Position numbers and translations under genes: made by a program
Assembly: GCA_964354865.1 (NCBI GenBank)
Contig: CAYHBN010000058.1
Coordinates: forward strand, 1 to 9,979
DNA from: JAHFJU01 sp964354865
Lineage (GTDB): Bacteria > Patescibacteriota > Gracilibacteria > UBA1369 > UM-FILTER-53-11
Direction: 5' to 3'
DNA: 9,979 nt
Notes under the pieces: model-generated
Told to the model about the DNA's origin: nothing
The model's input: the letters and a program-made list of their open reading frames with translations, nothing else
Database searches by the model: none
Part shown: positions 4,886-9,979 of the stretch, piece after piece
Position numbering within the stretch: the stretch's first letter is position 1
Layout of the letters: every line of letters begins with the position of its first letter

Positions 4886-7801
4886 TTAGCCCATTGCTGA
4901 GGCTGCCTCTAATTCATTTTGACTTATCTGCATAATGTCACCGTCATCGTCTGGTACAAAAAACGATGGATTTGAATCATTCAGTGCGTCGTCATTTGCC
5001 CACGCCTGACCAAAGGTGCTCTTCTCTTTATTAACACCAAGGATTTTGTTGAAAAAGTCACTTTGGTATTTATTACTAAAATTTGAGTATGCAAACTGAC
5101 CATACTCACTATTCGCGATACCTAGCGGCATGGCGCTCCCAATCTTTTTCAGCTCACTATAAAAATTGAGCATGAAGTTATAGTTGTGGCAGGTGGTGAG
5201 CATGACAATGTTTGTTTTAACTGCTTCAGGGCCATATTTTTCGGTACGCGCTTTATATGCGGTTGCAAGTTCTGTAGGTTTGATAAAAACACCTCCTTCA
5301 ACGATCTTACCGTTTTTCATCTGTCCTTGATTCAGGTAAATACCGTCAGAAGACCCGTGTCCATCACCGACGAATCGATATGGTTCTGGGGCAGTTGCTA
5401 CTTCTTCAAGCACTCGTTTTTTAACGTCGTCCACTTCTTTATTTGTTGCATTTTTTTTGGCTTCAAATGGGGTTACTTTTCCTCCTTGCTTTGTCATGGC
5501 ATTTTGCAGTGCTAGGTTGCCGAATTTATCCATATTTCCGAGAGTTTCGTTGTTACTTGCAAGCGATATATGGCACCCTTCAAAAAGTGGTAAGTTTCGG
5601 AATTTCTCTCTATTCAATAAGATTTTATTATAGGCCGCTTCGACACTTTCTTTCGATACCGTTGTTTGTTTCACATATAGCTGTCTGCTTATGTAGGTCA
5701 TAAACTTGCCTACCTCACGCTCTGATAATCCCGCAGGGAGCCATTCGCGATGTATAGCCGCCGCAATGGTTAAAGATTGATCAGTAATTGAGTCTTCGGT
5801 GCCGGCCTTTTTTTCAACGTAGCCACTGCGAGATCTTAAGCTTTTTTCGAGTGTCTCTTTGACCACGGCGACCTGGGCAACCTGATCGAGCGTTTCTGGC
5901 AGAGCACCTGCAGCGATAAGCGCAATGCGATTCTCCTTTAAAAAGTCGCTCTCATTCATGAGCAAGAGTGTCACTGCATGATTGACCGCATTTGGTTGAG
6001 GGGGTAATTTTTTTCTGTTGAGTAACTGACTATTGTCGATCAATATTGTAGAGAGATACTCTATTGGATTAAGGTGGGCGTACGTAGTTGAGGCCTTTTC
6101 AAAAAGAACAGGATCTTTATATTTTTCATAATAAGAAAACACTTGAAGCGGGTATTTTTCAACGGCAGCTGTGTATATACGAAGCATTTCTTCAGGAGTA
6201 AAATAAGTGCTTTTCTCAGCGCTCGCCGGGCTGTAGCTCTCTTCTTTTGAGTGAGCATATGAGTCGATCACCCTCTGTAAAATTTCTGCATGGTGTGCGT
6301 CAATGGACTTTTTTAGATCAGCCTGTTGAGTTAGTTCGGCTCCAAAATGGAGTAACTGGCCAAAAAAGAATAAATCATGAGAATCAATGATTCCTGTTAT
6401 TACCGCTTCGATATCGGTCTGCGAAATATCTGGTGCGCCTTTTTCGACGCCAGCATTTTTGCAGGCAATACAGTATTGCAAGGCTTTTCGATACTCTTTT
6501 TTTTCTAACCAGCTACGGTACGTTTCTGCTGAAGAACTTTGTAAAGCCTTCGCCTCTTCAGGAGTCATTATTGAAATATGTGAATATACGCTTGGATCTT
6601 TTTCGACGGCTTGTGCGAAGAGTCGAACACGTTCGGTGGTGTTCTTAACAAAGGGCAGCACTTTAACTACTACCTCTTTTGGCTCGGCAACCATTGCCGC
6701 ATCAATATTTTTCATAACCAATTGCCACAACTCAGGCATACGATTTTGTGTTTTAAAAGCCACTTTTACTTTCTCGAAATCTTGCATGAAGAAACTCCAA
6801 TCGGCTACATCTGCCGTAATCATAAGGAGTAAAAAGCGATCGGTTAAATAGGTATTGTCAGGCGTGATTTGTAATATACTAATAAAATCGAGTGATCCAA
6901 AGTGATCAATAGTTTCATCGAGTTTTTTTGCAAGCAACGGATCTTGCATACATGTCGCGTCAAAAAACTCTGGGTATACACGAATCAGAGATTGTAATAC
7001 CGCTAAACCAACATCTTTTCTTTTTGCTGCTCCACGTACTGTATTAGTAACGAACTCGTGATCATCGATGAGTATGGCAATGTCATGTATATATTTATTT
7101 GTTTTTGGGGGACGTTCCTCTAATGCCTTTTTAATTATGTATTTCATTATTTTTTGAAGATCCGGTATATCACTATACTCAGAAAATCCATCAGCCAGAT
7201 CACGGTATCCACGTTCAGTTGAAAAATAGCTCGCATCGACTTTTTTAATGTCACTGAGCGGCAGGTCATTTACTGGTATGTAGAGATTGTTATAATACTT
7301 ATTTGCTGCGAGAAGATAGTATTCTTTGCCATCAACTGTTTTTTTGCCTAAAATTCGGTATTCTTTTTCTTCCGTCGTTTGCTGTGCATTGAATTCACCT
7401 TTTACTTCATCTTTAAGTGAGTTGCCTGGTTCTGTAATAGTTGTCGAGGTGGGAGAATAAGCTGTAGCGCCTTTTTTCAGTAATACATATTCGCGCGCGC
7501 GGTGATACTCTAAATCAATGGTATCTGCGACGGTGTTTAGTGATCCATTGTCTTCTTCATCTCTGAAATCGTAGTGCGTGACATCGACCGTGTTTTCCTG
7601 TTCTGACGAGGCAGGAACTCTTGCTTGCGGTTCTTCAAGGTCAAGGGCACGAAGGGTGCCAGCCGCAATGTCTAAAAACGACTGCGCTTCTTGTGCCGCT
7701 TTTGTTGGTTTGCTATCGCCTGTATCTAACAAAGGGCGTTCATGCGTAGATGCAGTGGCAGCAGCGGGACTTTTTTCTTGATTTATCGGTAATTCAGCCA
7801 T
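4886..7801 (-). CDS. 971-aa protein with C-terminal caspase-like cysteine protease domain
   Basis: Residues 1-100 are low-complexity and probably disordered, with no signal peptide (MAELPINQEKSP), so it should be cytoplasmic. About 100-185 looks like a small beta-barrel, possibly SH3-like (EYVLLKKGATAYS ... EYRILGKK ... LYIPVNDL). About 190-700 is almost all helix, resembling helical-repeat scaffolds. From about 735 the pattern changes to alternating strand and helix: FEGCHISLASNN, a helix, GGKVTPFEA, a helix, then YRFVGDGHGSSDG with His815-Gly and, 56 residues later, IVMLTTCHNYNF with Cys871. His-Gly after a strand and Cys at the end of the next strand is the catalytic dyad layout of clan CD peptidases (caspases, metacaspases, clostripain-like). 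Substrate, activation and target are unknown. The start is fixed by an extended -10 box 6 nt upstream, predicting a leaderless mRNA. It is divergent from the 328-aa gene and ends 8 bp before the rpsJ tail. Confidence 0.85.
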   Translation of the reverse strand: MAELPINQEKSPAAATASTHERPLLDTGDSKPTKAAQEAQSFLDIAAGTLRALDLEEPQARVPASSEQENTVDVTHYDFRDEEDNGSLNTVADTIDLEYHRAREYVLLKKGATAYSPTSTTITEPGNSLKDEVKGEFNAQQTTEEKEYRILGKKTVDGKEYYLLAANKYYNNLYIPVNDLPLSDIKKVDASYFSTERGYRDLADGFSEYSDIPDLQKIMKYIIKKALEERPPKTNKYIHDIAILIDDHEFVTNTVRGAAKRKDVGLAVLQSLIRVYPEFFDATCMQDPLLAKKLDETIDHFGSLDFISILQITPDNTYLTDRFLLLMITADVADWSFFMQDFEKVKVAFKTQNRMPELWQLVMKNIDAAMVAEPKEVVVKVLPFVKNTTERVRLFAQAVEKDPSVYSHISIMTPEEAKALQSSSAETYRSWLEKKEYRKALQYCIACKNAGVEKGAPDISQTDIEAVITGIIDSHDLFFFGQLLHFGAELTQQADLKKSIDAHHAEILQRVIDSYAHSKEESYSPASAEKSTYFTPEEMLRIYTAAVEKYPLQVFSYYEKYKDPVLFEKASTTYAHLNPIEYLSTILIDNSQLLNRKKLPPQPNAVNHAVTLLLMNESDFLKENRIALIAAGALPETLDQVAQVAVVKETLEKSLRSRSGYVEKKAGTEDSITDQSLTIAAAIHREWLPAGLSEREVGKFMTYISRQLYVKQTTVSKESVEAAYNKILLNREKFRNLPLFEGCHISLASNNETLGNMDKFGNLALQNAMTKQGGKVTPFEAKKNATNKEVDDVKKRVLEEVATAPEPYRFVGDGHGSSDGIYLNQGQMKNGKIVEGGVFIKPTELATAYKARTEKYGPEAVKTNIVMLTTCHNYNFMLNFYSELKKIGSAMPLGIANSEYGQFAYSNFSNKYQSDFFNKILGVNKEKSTFGQAWANDDALNDSNPSFFVPDDDGDIMQISQNELEAASAMG

Positions 7802-7807
7802 CTTTTC

Positions 7808-7816
7808 ATTATATCA
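7808..7816 (-). promoter_or_regulatory. Extended -10 promoter of the 971-aa gene
   Basis: Minus strand TGATATAAT (7816-7808) is a perfect TGn-TATAAT extended -10 box, followed by GAAAAG and the ATG. With the usual 6-7 nt to the start point, transcription begins at or next to the A of the ATG, so the mRNA should be leaderless. The -35 region (around 7831-7836) is poor, as is common for extended -10 promoters. Confidence 0.75.
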
Positions 7817-7842
7817 AAAAAATGGCCTTTTTTGTATGGATA

Positions 7843-7856
7843 ATCGGTTAACCGAT
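7843..7856. promoter_or_regulatory. Perfect 14-bp palindrome, candidate operator
   Basis: ATCGGTTAACCGAT is its own reverse complement. It lies between the outward-facing promoters of the 971-aa and 328-aa genes, 6 bp from the -35 box of the latter and 26 bp from the -10 box of the former. That position suits a dimeric regulator controlling both genes. No regulator with a recognisable DNA-binding domain is encoded here, though either flanking protein could bind its own promoter. Confidence 0.55.
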
Positions 7857-7862
7857 GCAGTG

Positions 7863-7891
7863 TTGACAAAATGAGTAATAAGTATTAATAA
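7863..7891 (+). promoter_or_regulatory. Promoter of the 328-aa gene
   Basis: TTGACA at 7863-7868 is perfect; with a 17-bp spacer the -10 is TAATAA (7886-7891), with AATAAT one base further as an alternative. A start near 7898 gives a leader of about 25 nt, pyrimidine-rich and without a Shine-Dalgarno site. Confidence 0.6.
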
Positions 7892-7922
7892 TATTCTCTC
7901 TTGCTCTTTTACCTTTCATTAT

Positions 7923-8909
7923 ATGAATCCAAACATAGCAGCAACTACTTCGGCCGAAGCACAACTCGATGCAGCGCCCGGGCTACAAGGCCTAAAGCCA
8001 GAACTAGGAGGGAGGTATTATTTTAATGCCCCAAAAGAATTGCGTGTATTTGGCGATGAAGATTGCAAAGCAAATGATGTTTCAGTTGATACCTTCCCAC
8101 GGGGCAAATCTTTTACCTTGCTCGGAATCTCGTTGCCAAAGGACTATTCAGAGCGCAATACGCAGCAAGTATATAAATTAGCTCCTGCCACCTATATCAA
8201 GGTTACTCCTGGGCAATTTGCAGCAATGGTTGATAGCGAAAAACGTGTAAAAGACGGTGGTAAACGAGAGTTTGGTAAATCTCCAAAATTTAGAGTAAAT
8301 GACGGTATTAAGTACAAGATCCATATGCTGTTAGACGAAATGGAAGTATCAAAAGAAGTTCGTGAAAAAGCAGCTTCAATGGCTCATACGCTTTGTGACA
8401 CTCCTAGCAAACCTGAAAAAGTATCTTTTAGTGATCTTCGTGTCGGTGATGAATTTCGAGTTCGGCAAGAATTTATTAATAAAGGAGATACAAGCCCTTG
8501 TAATGTTCGCTTTGCAGCAGGTACTCCTCTAACTCTCATTAACGCGCAATGCACAAAAGATCTAACGGGTGATAAAGAAGATATTTCCCTTACTTTGAAG
8601 GGAAGTGGAATGGCGATTAACGAGAGAGGTTTTGATATTGCTACTGTAGTGCGTGAATTTACGGTTGAATTAAATGGTTGCGAACTCTTAAATATTATTG
8701 GACCTTCGCGTCGTTGTGCAGAGGGCAACTTTGAGGCATTAATCCCAAAGCGTGCCGCGTCTTTTATAGCAGGGCCTACTCGATTTAGAGAGGGGGATAG
8801 CGATGCAAATCTCATTGCAAGATTAAAAGCGGCGGTTTCTGTGGTTGAGGCAGCGGATTATACAATGCCTTCTAATACAACTAATAGAGGAGCTAGATGG
8901 AACCGCTAG
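7923..8909 (+). CDS. 328-aa protein of two beta-rich repeats, unrecognised
   Basis: Starts MNPNIAATT at the only reasonable ATG behind the promoter. No signal peptide or membrane helix; predicted cytoplasmic. Two segments of similar layout can be seen: about 22-110 (LKPELGGRYYFNAPKEL ... FPRGKSFTLLGIS ... YIKVTPGQFAAMV) and about 165-250 (FSDLRVGDEFRVRQEF ... FAAGTPLTLINAQ ... GMAINERGFDIATVV). Each has an entry loop with Gly and an aromatic, a strand, a glycine turn followed by a hydrophobic TLL/TLI strand, and a closing strand with GxFxxxV or GFDIATVV, consistent with tandem small beta-barrels joined by a helix (about 130-160). The C-terminal 60 residues are helical, then disordered (TTNRGARWNR). 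It is divergent from the 971-aa gene and within the same repeat-bounded cassette, which suggests a shared role. Ends in TAG and converges on rpsJ. Confidence 0.85.
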   Translation: MNPNIAATTSAEAQLDAAPGLQGLKPELGGRYYFNAPKELRVFGDEDCKANDVSVDTFPRGKSFTLLGISLPKDYSERNTQQVYKLAPATYIKVTPGQFAAMVDSEKRVKDGGKREFGKSPKFRVNDGIKYKIHMLLDEMEVSKEVREKAASMAHTLCDTPSKPEKVSFSDLRVGDEFRVRQEFINKGDTSPCNVRFAAGTPLTLINAQCTKDLTGDKEDISLTLKGSGMAINERGFDIATVVREFTVELNGCELLNIIGPSRRCAEGNFEALIPKRAASFIAGPTRFREGDSDANLIARLKAAVSVVEAADYTMPSNTTNRGARWNR

Positions 8910-8963
8910 AAAGTTTTCCTACCGCAAATCGACTATCCTCCTACATTTTTTATTCCAACAAAA

Positions 8964-8995
8964 AAAATCCCAGCCTTTTGAAGGGCTGGGATTTT
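8964..8995. terminator. Bidirectional terminator between the 328-aa gene and rpsJ
   Basis: AAAATCCCAGCC (8964-8975) pairs with GGCTGGGATTTT (8984-8995), a 12-bp stem with an 8-nt loop. There is an A run on the left and T-rich sequence on the right, so it can stop plus-strand transcription from the 328-aa gene and minus-strand transcription from rpsJ. It separates rpsJ from the rest of the S10 operon. Confidence 0.9.
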
Positions 8996-9015
8996 AGATT
9001 TTCTGTATATGCTCT

Positions 9016-9161
9016 GCTTATTTCTTCGCTACCTCTTTTGGAGTAATCATCTTGATTGCGATCTCGACACCGCTTGGAAGGTTTAATGCTCCAAGTGATT
9101 CAACGGTTTTAGCGTTTGATTCGGTGATGTCGATAAGACGGCTGTGAGTTCTCATTTCGAA
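9016..9161. repeat. Direct repeat, right copy (inside intact rpsJ)
   Basis: The 3' 144 bp of intact rpsJ plus 2 bp past its stop; partner of 4733-4878. Beyond the stop the two copies share only traces (ATATGCTC, then related but diverged terminators), so the sharp identity boundary falls at the stop codon. Confidence 0.9.
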
Positions 9162-9359
9162 CTGTTCTCGGGCGTTCTTGTGGACGAAAGTTGATCGCAA
9201 TACAGTGAATTTATCGATCTGTGTAGGCAAGGGGATTGGGCCGGCGATAATAGCGCCAGTCTTTTCTGCGGTCTCAATGATCATTTTGACGCAGTCGTCG
9301 AGGATCATGTGATCGTATGCCTTAAGTTTAATGCGAATTTTTTGTCCAGTTACAGCCAT
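9018..9359 (-). CDS. rpsJ: 30S ribosomal protein S10
   Basis: S10 is a head protein of the small subunit and also acts in transcription antitermination as NusE. The 113-aa product has the family signature ending GPIPLPT (40-46), KFTVLRS (50-56) and REQFEMRTHSRLIDI (64-78). It is about 10 residues longer than typical, with the C-terminal tail ITPKEVAKK. Codons 67-113 are duplicated at 4735-4878. It lies 149 bp downstream of tuf, the common order, but is followed by a strong terminator and foreign genes rather than by rplC. No Shine-Dalgarno site; the leader is almost pure pyrimidine. If the repeats are attachment sites, the present 3' third of this gene was supplied by the element. Confidence 0.97.
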   Translation of the reverse strand: MAVTGQKIRIKLKAYDHMILDDCVKMIIETAEKTGAIIAGPIPLPTQIDKFTVLRSTFVHKNAREQFEMRTHSRLIDITESNAKTVESLGALNLPSGVEIAIKMITPKEVAKK

Positions 9360-9508
9360 GTAGAGAGAGTTAGGGAATTAGAGAGCAAGAGAATTAGGAC
9401 AGAGAGGGAAGCGACGAGTCAAAGAGCGAGGGAGAGTGGGAGACAGAAATGCAGGGTACAGGAGTTCGCGCTTATGGCGCCCCAGGACACTCACTTCGTT
9501 CGTGTCTG
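9360..9508 (-). other. tuf-rpsJ spacer with long polypyrimidine rpsJ leader
   Basis: About 90 nt before the rpsJ ATG are strongly C/T-biased in the mRNA sense (plus strand almost pure A/G), with the heptamer GAATTAG (plus strand) occurring twice about 20 bp apart. No Shine-Dalgarno site and no convincing promoter were found. Next to tuf, GACAC and GTGTC (about 9486-9506) could form a small hairpin, too weak to call a terminator, so tuf and rpsJ are probably co-transcribed. Confidence 0.5.
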
Positions 9509-9979
9509 CTACTCCATGATGTTAGCAACGACACCAGCACCTACAGTTCGGCCACCTTCACGAATAGCGAAGCGAAGACCTTTATCCATAGCGACTGGAG
9601 TGCCGAGAGTAACAATCATCTTGATGTTATCACCTGGCATAACCATTTCAACACCTGCTGGAAGCTCGATGTTTCCGGTTACGTCAGTTGTGCGCATGTA
9701 GAACTGTGGTTTGTATCCTTTGAAGAAAGGTGTGTGGCGACCTCCCTCATCTTTAGAAAGAACGTACACCTCAGCCTCGAACTTAGTGTGTGGTTTGATT
9801 GAACCTGGTTTAGCAAGAACTTGACCACGAAGGACATCTTCTTTTTCAATACCACGAAGCAAAAGTCCAACGTTATCACCTGCCTGACCTTGATCCAACA
9901 ATTTGCGGAACATTTCAACTCCGGTACAAACAGTCTTTCGAGTGTCTGCAAGTCCTACCAATTCGATTTCTTCATTGAT
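9509..9979 (-). CDS. tuf: Elongation factor Tu, C-terminal part (partial)
   Basis: The last 156 codons of EF-Tu, open through the right edge. EF-Tu is the GTPase that brings aminoacyl-tRNA to the ribosome; the GTP-binding domain lies outside. Visible are domain 2 residues (TGVEMFRK, GDNVGLLLRGI) and domain 3 with near-universal motifs: LSKDEGGRHTPFFKGY, PQFYMRTTDVTG, GVEMVMPGDN and the terminal FAIREGGRTVGAGVV. It ends IME-TAG, and rpsJ follows 149 bp downstream, as in many str/S10 gene clusters. No truncation or unusual residue in the visible part. Confidence 0.98.
   Translation of the reverse strand: MNEEIELVGLADTRKTVCTGVEMFRKLLDQGQAGDNVGLLLRGIEKEDVLRGQVLAKPGSIKPHTKFEAEVYVLSKDEGGRHTPFFKGYKPQFYMRTTDVTGNIELPAGVEMVMPGDNIKMIVTLGTPVAMDKGLRFAIREGGRTVGAGVVANIME

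Noticed and set aside
6387..6851. 154-codon plus-strand frame inside the 971-aa gene
   Set aside because: Antisense shadow of the long helical region; composition is not protein-like and no promoter precedes it.
8384..8815. 143-codon minus-strand frame inside the 328-aa gene
   Set aside because: Antisense to a promoter-supported gene and without its own signals.
34..9508. Integrase, transposase, IS ends or CRISPR array
   Set aside because: No recombinase motif, no terminal inverted repeats and no regularly spaced repeats were found; mobility is suggested only by the duplicated gene ends.

Overview
The window looks like a bacterial chromosome segment, most likely from the Candidate Phyla Radiation (Patescibacteria). 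That placement is an inference from the style of the ribosomal proteins (short L3, S10 with a long C-terminal tail), the many unrecognised small proteins, the absence of visible Shine-Dalgarno sites and promoters set almost on top of start codons. No marker in the window fixes the phylum.

Layout: the two ends are the start of the S10 ribosomal-protein operon, read on the minus strand: tuf (partial, right edge), rpsJ (S10), then, about 8.3 kb later, rplC (L3) and the first 11 codons of rplD (L4). In most bacteria rpsJ and rplC are adjacent, so everything between about 700 and 9000 is an insertion inside one of the most conserved operons known.

The insertion has three blocks. (1) 690-2340: a structured, possibly RNA-coding intergenic region next to rplC, then a plus-strand pair, an unrecognised 319-aa soluble protein and a small lipoprotein-like cysteine-rich protein. 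(2) 2339-4680: a 54-aa minus-strand gene, a plus-strand pair of small membrane proteins with the same helix-loop-helix-basic-tail plan, a truncated copy of the 54-aa gene, and a multi-pass membrane protein ending at a terminator. (3) 4684-9000: a 971-aa protein with a C-terminal caspase-like (clan CD) cysteine protease signature and a divergently transcribed 328-aa protein of two beta-rich repeats, with a shared promoter region containing a 14-bp perfect palindrome.

The main structural discovery is that block 3 is bracketed by two direct copies of the 3' end of rpsJ (146 bp, three mismatches by eye) each followed by its own terminator. The intact rpsJ carries one copy; the other is a headless tail stuck to the end of the protease gene. 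This is the geometry left when an element integrates at the 3' end of a gene and restores it. Block 2 repeats the pattern on an older scale: the membrane-protein pair lies between an intact 54-aa gene and a same-orientation, diverged 3' fragment of it. No integrase, transposase or tRNA is visible.

Functionally, the protease-like gene and its divergent partner are the best candidate for an undescribed system. Their link is inferred from the shared promoter region and the shared cassette boundaries only.
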